This document shows positions 17,068-25,648 of a DNA stretch of 64,000 nt, one piece after another. The translations under genes and the position numbers were made by a program. Origin of the DNA: Pseudomonas helvetica (GTDB taxonomy: Bacteria; Pseudomonadota; Gammaproteobacteria; Pseudomonadales; Pseudomonadaceae); the NCBI RefSeq assembly GCF_039908645.1, contig NZ_CP150917.1:5219501-5283500 (forward strand). Reading direction: 5' to 3'. The notes beneath the pieces are model-generated. The model did not search any database. It saw only the letters and a program-made list of their open reading frames with translations, and had not been told where the DNA came from. Position 1 is the stretch's first letter. Each line of letters starts with the position of its first letter.

Positions 17068-18057
17068 TCAGCGCAGAATAATCACCCGTCCCAACAGGCT
17101 GTGCTGCTCGAACCCCAACACCCCTTGCAGGGAATCGAGCACCGCTTGCGGGTCTTTGCTTGGAAAGCTGCCACTGATCCGTCGCGCGGCCAGGTCGTCG
17201 TTGAGCACCACGATCCGCCCCGGGTAATAGCGGTCGAGGTCTTTCACCACATCGGCCAAGGGTGACTTGTAGTAATTGAGCCAGCCCTGACGCCAGGCCA
17301 GTTGCGCTTCACTGTCGACGGCGTGGAGTTTTGCTGCGCTGCCGGCGCCATAAGCCACTTGCTGACCGGCCGTCAGCACCTGCTGCTCGGCGCCCTTGGT
17401 CGGCGTCACACCGACGCGTCCAGAAAGTACCGTCACCTGCGCGCCCGCCGGTTGCAAGCGCACTTCGAACTGCGTGCCGAGCACCCGCGCCTCGCCTTTT
17501 TCGGCATCGACCACAAAGGGCTCGCCGGTATGGCTCACGTTGAAAAAGGCTGCACCGCGGCGCAGCCGAACATGCCGCTCACCGTGGCTGAAATCCACGG
17601 CAATGGCGCTGTCGGCATCGAGAATGACTCGGGATTGATCGCCCAAGGTCACGTTGCGCACTTCACCCGGTGCCGAGACATAGTCCGCCGTTAAATCATC
17701 GAACCAATGCGAGGGCTGCCAGCCGGCGCCTATCGAAACCATCAGCAGCAAGCAGGCGGCCATGGCCAAACCGCCAGACCAGCGCCGCACGCCGGAACGC
17801 CTGGAGCGCTGCATCGCATTGAGATAACCCTGCAAGGCAAAGGCATCTTCGTCGGCCAGGGTACGAGCCGGTGCTTCGCTCATTTCCCAGACCACCTGCG
17901 CTTGGGCATAGGCTTCGGCATGCGCCGGATCGGCCTGTAACCAACGGCTGAACGTGGCGTGATCGCCGCTGCTTGGTTGGTCGTGCAACAGGCTCAGCCA
18001 GGCCAGCGCGACCTGCTCCTGAGCCGGCGTCGGAGTGACATTGACGGTGTGATTCAC
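17068..18057 (-). CDS. fecR: FecR-family anti-sigma factor / signal transducer
   Basis: A 329-residue protein: an N-terminal cytoplasmic DUF4880-like helix bundle (EQVALAWLSLL, DHATFSRWLQADPAHAEAYA), a membrane segment near GGLAMAACLLLMVSIGAGW, then the FecR domain (YVSAPGEVRNVTLGDQSRVI, LDADSAIAV) and a C-terminal STN-like part (VVKDLDRYYPGRIVV). It would hold FecI inactive until an STN receptor signals ligand binding. Its GTG start overlaps the FecI stop by 4 bases (GTGA). The only STN-containing receptor nearby is at 8428-10869. Confidence 0.92.
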   Translation of the reverse strand: MNHTVNVTPTPAQEQVALAWLSLLHDQPSSGDHATFSRWLQADPAHAEAYAQAQVVWEMSEAPARTLADEDAFALQGYLNAMQRSRRSGVRRWSGGLAMAACLLLMVSIGAGWQPSHWFDDLTADYVSAPGEVRNVTLGDQSRVILDADSAIAVDFSHGERHVRLRRGAAFFNVSHTGEPFVVDAEKGEARVLGTQFEVRLQPAGAQVTVLSGRVGVTPTKGAEQQVLTAGQQVAYGAGSAAKLHAVDSEAQLAWRQGWLNYYKSPLADVVKDLDRYYPGRIVVLNDDLAARRISGSFPSKDPQAVLDSLQGVLGFEQHSLLGRVIILR

Positions 18058-18626
18058 GGGGCTGTCCCTGGCGTGCGTGATTCAGGTTCTCGCAGACTGG
18101 CCTTGCAGGCTTCGAGGGCGCGCATCATATGTTTTTCAACGGCACTTTGGGAAAGCCCCATGGCCTTGGCGATTTCGGCGTACTTGCGCCCGTGGATGCG
18201 GTTGAGCAGAAAAATCTGCCGGGTACGTTCGGGCAAACCGCGCAACGCCGCCTCGACATGGCGCAGGTCATTGCCGGCTTCCAGCGCCGCTTGCGGCTCG
18301 ACGCTGAGGTTGTGCTGTTGCTCCGGCAGCCAGCCTTCGTTGAGTCGCACCCGCGCGCCTTCGCTGCGTAGATGGTCGATAGCAATGTTGCCGGCGCAGC
18401 GCAACAGGTAAGTGCTGAGTTCTTCGACTTGCACCAATGGTCGGCGCCAGAAACGTAGAAACAGGTCCTGCACCAGATCGGCAGCCGTCGCCCGACAACC
18501 CACGCGCCGACTGACCAACGCTTCCATTTGCGGACGCTGGGACAGGAAGACCTGCAGAAAATACGCGCGACTGTCCGGGCTGTCAGAGCCGTCGATGTTC
18601 CGGGATTCGGGTGGAGTATTGATCAT
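18054..18626 (-). CDS. fecI: FecI-type ECF sigma factor
   Basis: A 190-residue extracytoplasmic-function sigma factor. Region 2 is visible (ATAADLVQDLFLRFWRR, STYLLRCAGNIAIDHLR) and region 4 (LPERTRQIFLLNRIHGRKYA, EIAKAMGLSQSAVEKHMMRA). I chose the ATG at 18626 (MINTPPESRN); longer frames start further upstream but would place a good Fur site inside the coding sequence. Expected role: direct RNA polymerase to the promoter of the STN receptor when FecR is relieved. Confidence 0.92.
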   Translation of the reverse strand: MINTPPESRNIDGSDSPDSRAYFLQVFLSQRPQMEALVSRRVGCRATAADLVQDLFLRFWRRPLVQVEELSTYLLRCAGNIAIDHLRSEGARVRLNEGWLPEQQHNLSVEPQAALEAGNDLRHVEAALRGLPERTRQIFLLNRIHGRKYAEIAKAMGLSQSAVEKHMMRALEACKASLREPESRTPGTAP

Positions 18627-18680
18627 CAAAGGCCGACTCAACGTGGTCCATGCCCTACGCAGGGTCAACGGTGCGCCAAT

Positions 18681-18699
18681 ATTAATGATAAATATTCTC
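18681..18699 (-). promoter_or_regulatory. Fur box upstream of fecI
   Basis: ATTAATGATAAATATTCTC matches 14 of 19 positions of the Fur consensus (GATAATGATAATCATTATC). It lies about 55 bp upstream of the chosen fecI start. Iron repression of fecI is standard for this class of genes. Confidence 0.7.
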
Positions 18700-18828
18700 A
18701 TGTGCAAAAGACTCTGATCAGAGCCCGCTACTCAGTCGGTCTGAGCTGATTGGCGAATGCAGTGATTAGCGACGCGGGAACCAGGCTGCTCCCGTGTGAT
18801 GGGTGACAACAAGGGTCGAGACGCGGGG

Positions 18829-19731
18829 TCAGGAACAGGCGGTTTTCAACGCGGGGGGATCCAGCTGGTCACGAAACGCCAGGTAGTGCTTGAGCACCTG
18901 GATCGGCGCCTCGATTTGCGGGTAATGACCGATTCCGCGTAGCAATACCGTGTCCGGATTGGGGATCAACTGGCGGTAGCGTTCGACCATGTGGGCGCCG
19001 GACACCGGGTCGACTTCGCCATCGATCACCCGCATCGCAACGGTGCCCGCTTGCATGGCCTTGACCCACCTGTCCCGCTGTATGCGGCGTTGCGGGATAT
19101 AGTTGATCAGCTTGTGCATGATCCGCGTGCCACGGTTGTTGTCGATCAGGCTCCAGAAATCATCCAGCTCGCTTTCACTTGGACGGGTCCGGGGACCAAA
19201 GATCTGCCGGAAACTCTTGACCAGCCCATCCCGACTGAACGCCCGTCCGATCATCCAGCCCAACGGACTGAGCAACAATTTTTGCATCAACACCGGCTGA
19301 TGGGTTTCGGGAAACAGGCCACCGTTGAGGAACACACAACTGCCAATCTCGACACGCGCCTCATTATGTCGGGCCAACAACTCCTGAGCCACGCTGTCAC
19401 CGTAATCATGCGCCAGCAGGTGCACAGGCTGCCGGACACCCAGATAGTCCAGCAGTGCCTGCTGCAAATCGGCCTGCTCCAACAGGCAATATTCATGGTC
19501 CAGTGGCTTGGCCGAGTCACCAAAACCGAGCATGTCGCAGGCGATCACTCGATACCGCTGGGTCAAGGGTTGCCAAAGGTAATGCCAGTCCCAACTGGCG
19601 GTGGGGAATCCGTGGATCAGCAACAAGGGCTCACCTTGCCCGGCCACCCAATAGCGAATGGTCTGGCCACGGAACACAAAGCTCTGTCCGCGTTTGCGCC
19701 AGACGCATAAAGGGATCTCGGAGAGTGGCAT
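18829..19731 (-). CDS. Alpha/beta hydrolase (haloalkane dehalogenase/epoxide hydrolase-like)
   Basis: A 300-residue alpha/beta-hydrolase. Visible features are the oxyanion-hole motif LLLIHGFPTASWDW, the nucleophile elbow HDYGDS with Asp rather than Ser as the nucleophile (as in dehalogenases and epoxide hydrolases), an acid in VIDGEVDPVSG, and the catalytic His in RGIGHYPQIEAP. A cap domain lies between them. The start overlaps the stop of the class II aldolase gene by one base (TAATG), so both are made together. Substrate unknown. Confidence 0.85.
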   Translation of the reverse strand: MPLSEIPLCVWRKRGQSFVFRGQTIRYWVAGQGEPLLLIHGFPTASWDWHYLWQPLTQRYRVIACDMLGFGDSAKPLDHEYCLLEQADLQQALLDYLGVRQPVHLLAHDYGDSVAQELLARHNEARVEIGSCVFLNGGLFPETHQPVLMQKLLLSPLGWMIGRAFSRDGLVKSFRQIFGPRTRPSESELDDFWSLIDNNRGTRIMHKLINYIPQRRIQRDRWVKAMQAGTVAMRVIDGEVDPVSGAHMVERYRQLIPNPDTVLLRGIGHYPQIEAPIQVLKHYLAFRDQLDPPALKTACS

Positions 19732-20513
19732 TAGAGTCTGAAACCCGGAGCTTGTTGATCGAGTTTACGCAGCAGCGCCGGCCAGGCCAGCGCGCCGCCC
19801 ATCCCTTGAGCACTTTTGGTCACGCCGGCAATCATCGCCTTGGCGCCTGCAAGGATCTGCGGTTCGATGGCAATCAGTTCAGCCCCGCCGTTCTGCGCCA
19901 GCACCTGGATCTCGCAGGCACGCTGGAAGGTAAACATCATCAAGAAGGTGTCGGCAATGCTGCTGCCACAGGTCAGTAGCCCGTGGTTGTGCAACATCAG
20001 AAAACTGTTTTCACCGAGGTCGGCTTGCAGGCGCGCCTTTTCGTCGTGGTTGAGTGCGACACCTTCATAGGCGTGATACGCCAGGCTGGAGAGCACAAAC
20101 AGTGATTGCTGGCTGATGGGCAATACGCCCTGCTTCTGCGCGGAAACCGCCACACCGGCCGCCGTGTGGGTATGCAGCACGCACACCACGTCGTGACGCA
20201 CTTCATGCACGGCGCTGTGAATGGTGTATCCGGCGGGATTGATCTCGTAGGGGCTGTCCATCAGCTTGTTGCCGGCCTGATCGACTTTCACCAGGCTCGA
20301 CGCGGTAATTTCGTGAAACATCATTCCGAACGGATTGATCAAAAAATCTTCAGTCCCCGGCACTTTGGCGGAGATATGGGTAAAGATCAGATCGTCCCAC
20401 CCCTGCAGCGCCACCAGCCGATAGCAGGCCGCCAGATCGACACGGGTTTGCCACTCGGCGGCGCTAACCTGGTCTTGCACATCGGATGTCGATTGAACGG
20501 GGGTTACGCTCAC
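19731..20513 (-). CDS. Class II aldolase/adducin-domain protein
   Basis: A 260-residue metal-dependent enzyme of the class II aldolase/adducin family. The zinc ligands are recognisable in HTHTAAGVAV and in the later HNHGLLTCG; the substrate-side motif DDLIFTHISAKVPG is near the N terminus. Members cleave sugar phosphates or related hydroxy-oxo acids. It is translationally coupled to the downstream hydrolase, suggesting a two-enzyme catabolic step of unknown substrate. Confidence 0.85.
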   Translation of the reverse strand: MSVTPVQSTSDVQDQVSAAEWQTRVDLAACYRLVALQGWDDLIFTHISAKVPGTEDFLINPFGMMFHEITASSLVKVDQAGNKLMDSPYEINPAGYTIHSAVHEVRHDVVCVLHTHTAAGVAVSAQKQGVLPISQQSLFVLSSLAYHAYEGVALNHDEKARLQADLGENSFLMLHNHGLLTCGSSIADTFLMMFTFQRACEIQVLAQNGGAELIAIEPQILAGAKAMIAGVTKSAQGMGGALAWPALLRKLDQQAPGFRL

Positions 20514-20708
20514 GGCAAGGACCTCTGGTTCTTATTATTTATTTCGTAGGGGTAAACGCAGTCTAGTCAGCTGTCGGGGTTCGTGTAGTTGCATTCGCAG
20601 CCAGCTTACTGACCCAACGAGTCAGCAAGCCTTCGGCTGCTAAAAGCCGTGAGCGATGTCACAACACCCGGATTATTAGCGGCGTCGCAAACAGGTGCAT
20701 GTGTGCGG

Positions 20709-21164
20709 TCAGCCGCGTAGCGCGCTGATCAGTTCCGCCAGCCAAGGTTCGGCGTCAGTTTCCGGGGTCACGCTTTCGCTGGCGTCCAGGCGCAGCATGG
20801 GCAGCACTTCGCGCACGCCCAATTCACCGAACAGCTCACGCATTTGTTCACCGCCACCACAGAAAGTATCGCCGTAGCTGGCATCCCCCAGGCCAATCAC
20901 CGCTCCCGGCAAACCGCGCCAGGCAGCGGGCAGTTGATCGCGAATCATCGAATACAGCGGTTGCAGGTTGTCCGGCAACTCGCCCATACCCGTGGTCGAG
21001 GTTACGACCAGGAAGGCTTGTGGAGCGAATGCCTGGACATCGGCCAGGGTTGCACGCGGGTTGTGCCAGGTTTCAAAACCTGCAGCCTTGAGAAGGTTGG
21101 CCGCATGCCGGGCGACTTCTTCAGCCGTGCCGTACACCGAGCCGGAAAGAATGGCGACTTTCAT
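20709..21164 (-). CDS. Flavodoxin (MioC-like)
   Basis: A 151-residue FMN-binding electron carrier. The phosphate-binding loop is SGSVYGTAEEVA near the N terminus; FMN-ring loops are TSTTGMGELPDN and GLGDASYGDTFCGGG. I use the ATG at 21164 rather than the TTG one codon before it. It is divergent from the LOV photoreceptor gene across a ~150-bp region, which is notable because both bind FMN. Confidence 0.88.
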   Translation of the reverse strand: MKVAILSGSVYGTAEEVARHAANLLKAAGFETWHNPRATLADVQAFAPQAFLVVTSTTGMGELPDNLQPLYSMIRDQLPAAWRGLPGAVIGLGDASYGDTFCGGGEQMRELFGELGVREVLPMLRLDASESVTPETDAEPWLAELISALRG

Positions 21165-21254
21165 CAATCTGATCCTGAAGCAGAGTAAAAGACCCGGATA
21201 TTAACAGCTGAGGCAAAAAAGCTGCGATTGCCTCGCAATTAGGTCTGGTGGCCA

Positions 21255-21267
21255 GTGGACAGTCCAC
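21255..21267. promoter_or_regulatory. Short perfect palindrome between flavodoxin and LOV genes
   Basis: GTGGAC-A-GTCCAC is a perfect 6-bp inverted repeat in the shared upstream region. A related palindrome GGACGTCC is at 23411-23418, beside the start of the MerR/LitR-like gene. They could be binding sites for the same regulator, but the similarity is short and may be chance. Confidence 0.3.
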
Positions 21268-21317
21268 AGCCATGTCATAGAATGCATCTCGTCATTCGAT
21301 GCAGAAAGGATTCTCTG

Positions 21318-21791
21318 ATGATCAATGCCCAACTGATGCAATTGGCAATCAACGCTTCGAACGATGGAATCGTCATCGCGGAAAGGGAAGGCGAAGACAA
21401 CATCCTGATCTACGTTAACCCCGCCTTCGAAAAACTGACCGGCTATAGCGCTGAAGAAATCCTGTATCAGGACTGTCGCTTTCTCCAGTCCGTGGACCGC
21501 GACCAGGCTGCACTCAGCATGATCCGCGAAACGTTGAAGGGTGGAAAATCCTGCCGGGAAATACTGCGCAACTATCGCAAGGACGGCACACACTTCTGGA
21601 ATGAGCTGTCGCTTTCAACCGTCTACAACGAAAATGACAAGCAGACTTACTTTATCGGCGTGCAGAAAGACGTCACCATTCAGGTCAAGACGCAACAACG
21701 GGTTAACCAACTGGAAGCCCAACTAGCCGAAGTTCAAGCGGAACTACAGGCACTCAAAGCGACAAACGGTCAAAACAAGCTGTCGAATTAA
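21318..21791 (+). CDS. Short LOV-domain blue-light photoreceptor
   Basis: A 157-residue protein made of one LOV core with short helical ends, like the PpSB1/PpSB2-LOV proteins of P. putida, whose sequence it closely resembles at the start (MINAQL) and in the core. The photoactive cysteine is Cys53 in YQDCRFLQ, which forms the light-induced FMN adduct. Other flavin-contact parts are ASNDGIVIAE, YVNPAFEKLTGY, NYRKDGTHFWNEL and YFIGVQKDVT. The C-terminal tail (VNQLEAQLAEVQAELQALKA) is a coiled coil for dimerisation. I chose the ATG at 21318 with GAAAGGA before it. There is no output domain, so it must act on a partner, plausibly the LitR-like regulator encoded nearby. Confidence 0.93.
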   Translation: MINAQLMQLAINASNDGIVIAEREGEDNILIYVNPAFEKLTGYSAEEILYQDCRFLQSVDRDQAALSMIRETLKGGKSCREILRNYRKDGTHFWNELSLSTVYNENDKQTYFIGVQKDVTIQVKTQQRVNQLEAQLAEVQAELQALKATNGQNKLSN

Positions 21792-21845
21792 TGGTCATTA
21801 ACTACAATCACCAGTGACTTTGTAATTACTTCTTTCGAGCCAACC

Positions 21846-22451
21846 ATGCATCGCGATACCCTCCTGACTCAGGATGAACTGGATTTCATCCAGACCATGC
21901 AGCACAACCCGCAGCTCAATGTTCGCGATGCGACGTCGAGCCTGCTGGTGAATGGGGGCTCGCAAATCCGCGATTTATTGACACGCCTGGCGGCCAACGA
22001 GCAGGTCACCATCCAGGCACACTTCGAAAATCAGCAAATGACCTTTCCTCTGCACCTGGTGGAGGATGAGTTTCATGCGCTGCATTTGCGCCTGGGCGTA
22101 CCGAGCATCTACGAGGACGGACCGATGGTTCGCCCCTGGCGCCTGGCGCTTGAAGAACCCGTAGCCCTGGAGAACGCCAAAGGCCAACCCGGCACGCTAT
22201 GGGTGCACGAAGTGTCGTTCAAGGGAGTCTTGCTGGAGGTACGCAACCGTACCAAGCCGCCGAAAAGTTTCGCACTGTGGTTCAGCCCTTCAGGCTACGA
22301 ACGCATTGCATTGCGCGGGGCTTTCGAGCGAGAAACCGAACAGGGTTATTACGCCTATCGGCTCAACCAAAGCGACAAGGATGAAACCGAACGCCTGCGT
22401 CAGTACATTCTCCAGCAGCATCGCCTGACACATCCCGCGCTGCACATCTGA
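21846..22451 (+). CDS. Uncharacterised protein (possible YcgR/PilZ-like fold)
   Basis: A 201-residue soluble protein I do not recognise with certainty. It has no signal peptide or membrane segment. The early part (GGSQIRDLLTRLAANEQVTI, QQMTFPLHLVEDEFHALHL) is laid out somewhat like the N-terminal domain of YcgR-type flagellar brakes, and the second half (KPPKSFALWFSPSGYERIALRG) is beta-rich. No RxxxR plus D/NxSxxG c-di-GMP motif is visible. It lies between the LOV gene and the convergent LitR-like gene, so it may belong to the same response. Confidence 0.7.
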   Translation: MHRDTLLTQDELDFIQTMQHNPQLNVRDATSSLLVNGGSQIRDLLTRLAANEQVTIQAHFENQQMTFPLHLVEDEFHALHLRLGVPSIYEDGPMVRPWRLALEEPVALENAKGQPGTLWVHEVSFKGVLLEVRNRTKPPKSFALWFSPSGYERIALRGAFERETEQGYYAYRLNQSDKDETERLRQYILQQHRLTHPALHI

Positions 22452-22454
22452 GCC

Positions 22455-23405
22455 TCAGGTATCGAGCGTTCCCGCGAGGAACTGCTGCAAACGTTGCTGC
22501 ATCAGTCCCCCTTCACTTCCAATACAGCCAATCGACGATCCGACCAGGCTCTCCTGTGCCAGATCCGCCGAATCACCAGCGAGCATCAGGCGGCAATCCA
22601 GGCCCATCGCCAAGCGATTCAGACGACGGATAAAGTCGGGTGTAGGCGATTGATTGGAGAACAGCACCAGCGCGTGCGGCTTGATCTTTTCACAGACCAG
22701 AGTCAGTTCATCAAAGGGCTGCCCCAGTGCCAACAGCCTGATTCCCACCTGCACACTGCCCATATACAAAGCCGCCAAGAGCAACTCAAGCTTGCGGCAC
22801 TGCCCATCAATAGCAGAAACGACTACCCGCAACGGCTGCGTCCCCCGCAACAAAAATAAACGCTGAAGAACCCTGGTACGTAGAAACCCGTCCAGCATCA
22901 CCCACTCGCTGGTTTCTCCGAACAGATCGTGTTGCTGGAGTAACTGTATCCACAGCGGCATCAAAATGTGCTGGAACACCACGGTCAGGGAATACGTGGA
23001 AAATACCTGCCCATAAATCCGGCCCAATTCCACATCGTCGAAATGATTGAGCGCCGCTTTGATCTGTGTTTGCCATTGAACATAGTCAGCCTGAACTGAC
23101 TCGTCCTCAATGATACTGGGCGATGCTTGGACTTCGCTGATCTTCGCCAGAATCCTGCCCACCTTGCTGACTGCCACACCCCGTCCGATCCAGCCAAGAA
23201 TGCTCTGAACCCGTTCAATATCGGTCATGGAGTACAGCCGATGCCCACTTTCGGTGCGTGCTGGTTGAATCAAACCATAGCGCCGCTCCCAGGCACGCAA
23301 GGTCACCGGATTGACGCCTGTCAGGCGTGACACTTCACGAATAGGGAACAGCTGCTCCTGCTTTATCAAGAGCGGAGGCGGGTGAGGCATAGCCGTAATA
23401 GCCAT
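22455..23405 (-). CDS. MerR-family regulator, LitR/CarH-like, lacking the B12 ligand motifs (class II type)
   Basis: A 316-residue regulator with an N-terminal MerR helix-turn-helix (LFPIREVSRLTGVNPVTLRA, WERRYGLIQP, RLYSMTDIERVQSI) and a C-terminal domain shaped like the B12-binding module of CarH/LitR. The cobalamin-ligand motif expected there (ExxH/DxHxxG) is absent: the site reads IDGQCRKLE. Class II LitR proteins of P. putida (PplR) likewise lack B12 binding and respond to light through a partner LOV protein. The LOV gene lies one gene away, which supports that reading. I use the ATG at 23405. It is divergent from the monooxygenase-fold gene and convergent with the 201-residue gene (3 bp apart). 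Confidence 0.85.
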   Translation of the reverse strand: MAITAMPHPPPLLIKQEQLFPIREVSRLTGVNPVTLRAWERRYGLIQPARTESGHRLYSMTDIERVQSILGWIGRGVAVSKVGRILAKISEVQASPSIIEDESVQADYVQWQTQIKAALNHFDDVELGRIYGQVFSTYSLTVVFQHILMPLWIQLLQQHDLFGETSEWVMLDGFLRTRVLQRLFLLRGTQPLRVVVSAIDGQCRKLELLLAALYMGSVQVGIRLLALGQPFDELTLVCEKIKPHALVLFSNQSPTPDFIRRLNRLAMGLDCRLMLAGDSADLAQESLVGSSIGCIGSEGGLMQQRLQQFLAGTLDT

Positions 23406-23611
23406 TACTAGGACGTCCGTGTCAGATTGGATCCCATTTAGCCCTGATCGGTCTTCTACATTCAAGAGGGGCTTATTCGACCAACATCTTTGGAGTATCG
23501 AGTGAAATCGGGAATAATCCTTGCTTGCTTTTAAACGCAGCCCTTTACCCCGGTGCTGCGTTTTGTACGCCTCCTACCCGGAACCGCGTGCTTGTCCTAC
23601 GGAGATACACA

Positions 23612-24181
23612 ATGTCTACCTCACCCGTCACCCTGATGGTTGCACGTCGCGTTGCCAACGGGCGTTATCAGGACCTGATCGCCTGGTTGCGCGAAGGCGA
23701 ACAACTGGCCACTGATTTTCCTGGTTATCTCGGCTCTGGCGTGCTTGCACCGCCGCCCGGCGATGACGAATTCCAGATTATTTTCCGCTTCGCCGATGAG
23801 CAAACCCTGCATGCGTGGGAGCATTCCGTCTCGCGCACGGCGTGGCTGGCACGTGGCAGCGAGTTGTTTGCCCACCCTTCCGAGCATCGGGTCAGCGGCA
23901 TCGACGGTTGGTTCGGTGCAGTCGGGCAACGTCCACCTCGCTGGAAACAGGCCGTGGCGATCTGGCTGGCATTTTTCCCGGTCTCGCTACTGTTCAACTT
24001 TGTACTCGGCCCACTGCTGGGCGACATAAGCCTGCTGCCCCGAGTGTTCGTCAGCACCCTGGCCCTGACGCCTTTGATGGTCTACTTCTTCATCCCGCTG
24101 TCGACCCACCTGCTGGCCGGCTGGTTGAACAACACACAGGGGCGGCCATTGCCCACGGCACCGTCCACCCAGAATCGCTAG
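23612..24181 (+). CDS. Antibiotic biosynthesis monooxygenase-fold protein with C-terminal membrane segments
   Basis: A 189-residue protein in two parts. The first ~100 residues form an ABM-like ferredoxin fold (VTLMVARRVANGRYQDLIAW, FQIIFRFADEQTLHAWEHS). The second half holds two to three membrane segments (AVAIWLAFFPVSLLFNFVLG, VFVSTLALTPLMVYFFIPL). Similar two-part proteins are encoded in light-inducible clusters of Pseudomonas. It is divergent from the LitR-like gene and is the natural first target of that regulator. The ATG at 23612 follows GGAGAT. Reaction unknown. Confidence 0.82.
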   Translation: MSTSPVTLMVARRVANGRYQDLIAWLREGEQLATDFPGYLGSGVLAPPPGDDEFQIIFRFADEQTLHAWEHSVSRTAWLARGSELFAHPSEHRVSGIDGWFGAVGQRPPRWKQAVAIWLAFFPVSLLFNFVLGPLLGDISLLPRVFVSTLALTPLMVYFFIPLSTHLLAGWLNNTQGRPLPTAPSTQNR

Positions 24182-24188
24182 CCCTCCT

Positions 24189-24276
24189 GTAGGAGCAAGG
24201 CTTGCCCGCGATAAACGATAACTCGTTGTAACAGATAGACCAGGTCGCCTTCATCGCGGGTAAGCCTTGCTCCTAC
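24189..24276. repeat. REPIN (family GTAGGAGCAAGGCTTGCCCG)
   Basis: GTAGGAGCAAGGCTTGCCCG...ATCGCGGG and its near-perfect inverted partner form an 88-bp REP pair between the ABM-fold gene and folM. A different REP family from the one in the 469-3140 array. Confidence 0.85.
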
Positions 24277-24351
24277 AGGGGTAGCGCTTGACGTAGGTAT
24301 GCAGCACTCGTCGCTGGTATAGTTTTGCCATACCCGCGATGCGAGCCATCC

Positions 24352-25062
24352 ATGACCTCTTCCTCAGCTCCGATCCTCATTACCGGCGCCAGCCAACGTG
24401 TCGGCCTGCACTGCGCGCAGCGGCTGCTGGAAGAAGGTCACCGCGTGATCATCAGCTACCGCAGCGAACGCCCGGGCGTGCAAACACTGCGCGACCTAGG
24501 CGCGATTACACTGTTTGCCGACTTCTCCAGCGAGGCCGGAATCCTGGCGTTTATCACGCAACTCAAAGCCCATACCCAGAGCTTGCGGGCGATTGTGCAT
24601 AACGCTTCTGCCTGGCTGGCCGAAACCCCTGACACCGAAGTGGCTGCGTTCACCCAGATGTTCAGCGTGCACATGCTTGCGCCCTATCTGATCAACCTGC
24701 ATTGTGCCGACTTGCTGGAGCGCTCCAGCCCCGCCGACATCGTGCATATCAGCGACGATGTCACGCGCAAGGGCAGCAGCAAGCACATTGCCTACTGCGC
24801 CACCAAAGCCGGGCTCGACAGCCTGACCTTGTCCTTCGCGGCGAAATTCGCCCCGAAAATCAAGGTCAACGGTATCGCGCCAGCCCTGCTACTGTTTAAC
24901 CCCGACGATGACGCGGCGTATCGCGCCAAGGCCCTGGCCAAGTCTGCGCTGGGTATCGAACCCGGCAGCGAGGTTGTCTACCAGAGCCTGCGCTACTTGC
25001 TGGACAACCCTTATGTCACCGGCACGACCCTGACCGTCAACGGCGGACGGCACGTCAAATAG
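24352..25062 (+). CDS. folM: Dihydromonapterin reductase FolM (short-chain dehydrogenase)
   Basis: A 236-residue NADPH-dependent short-chain reductase. It has the cofactor motif [11 protein letters not shown] at the N terminus, the NNAG-like VHNASAW, and the catalytic YCATKAG with Tyr and Lys, and it ends [15 protein letters not shown]. It would reduce dihydromonapterin (and dihydrofolate) to the tetrahydro form in the cytoplasm. I use the ATG at 24352, the usual FolM-like start. The next genes are folE and folX, which make its substrate, so the three form a tetrahydromonapterin pathway. A GGTAT-N9-ATACC repeat (24316-24334) overlaps the likely promoter. Confidence 0.88.
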   Translation: MTSSSAPILITGASQRVGLHCAQRLLEEGHRVIISYRSERPGVQTLRDLGAITLFADFSSEAGILAFITQLKAHTQSLRAIVHNASAWLAETPDTEVAAFTQMFSVHMLAPYLINLHCADLLERSSPADIVHISDDVTRKGSSKHIAYCATKAGLDSLTLSFAAKFAPKIKVNGIAPALLLFNPDDDAAYRAKALAKSALGIEPGSEVVYQSLRYLLDNPYVTGTTLTVNGGRHVK

Positions 25063-25085
25063 GCCGCCCCCCGCGAGGATGTTCC

Positions 25086-25646
25086 ATGACCCTATCGCTG
25101 CCCCAGAATTATCGTGAAATCTTAATAGGCTTGGGCGAAGACCCTGAACGCGAAGGTTTGCTGGACACTCCGGCCCGAGCGGCCAAGGCCATGCAGTACC
25201 TGTGTCATGGTTACGAGCAGAGCGTCGACGAGATCGTCAATGGCGCGCTGTTCGCCTCTGACAACGATGAAATGGTGATCGTCGACGACATCGAGCTCTA
25301 CTCGCTCTGCGAACATCACCTGCTGCCCTTCATCGGCAAGGCCCATGTGGCTTATATTCCTACCGGCAAGGTGTTGGGCCTGTCGAAGATCGCGCGAATC
25401 GTCGACATGTTCGCCCGGCGCTTGCAGATCCAGGAAAACCTCACCCGGGAAATCGCCGAGGCGGTGCAGCGCGTCACCCAGGCCGCCGGTGTTGCGGTAG
25501 TGATCGAAGCCCAGCACATGTGCATGATGATGCGCGGCGTCGAGAAACAGAATTCGACCATGAACACCTCGGTGATGCTCGGCGCCTTCCGCGAGTCGAG
25601 CAACACCCGTCAGGAGTTCCTGCAATTGATTGGACGGAGCAAGTAG
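25086..25646 (+). CDS. folE: GTP cyclohydrolase I
   Basis: A 186-residue enzyme converting GTP to 7,8-dihydroneopterin triphosphate, first step of folate and monapterin synthesis. Zinc-ligand segments are clear: [10 protein letters not shown] and [11 protein letters not shown]. Further family stretches are [20 protein letters not shown] and [10 protein letters not shown]. It lies 23 bp after folM and 2 bp before folX. In P. putida a folE copy is among light-induced genes, in line with its place here beside LOV and LitR genes. Confidence 0.95.
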   Translation: MTLSLPQNYREILIGLGEDPEREGLLDTPARAAKAMQYLCHGYEQSVDEIVNGALFASDNDEMVIVDDIELYSLCEHHLLPFIGKAHVAYIPTGKVLGLSKIARIVDMFARRLQIQENLTREIAEAVQRVTQAAGVAVVIEAQHMCMMMRGVEKQNSTMNTSVMLGAFRESSNTRQEFLQLIGRSK

Positions 25647-25648
25647 CA

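Noticed and set aside
23411..23418. GGACGTCC as a definite LitR operator.
   Set aside because: Eight bases are too short to assign; kept only as a hint in the findings.
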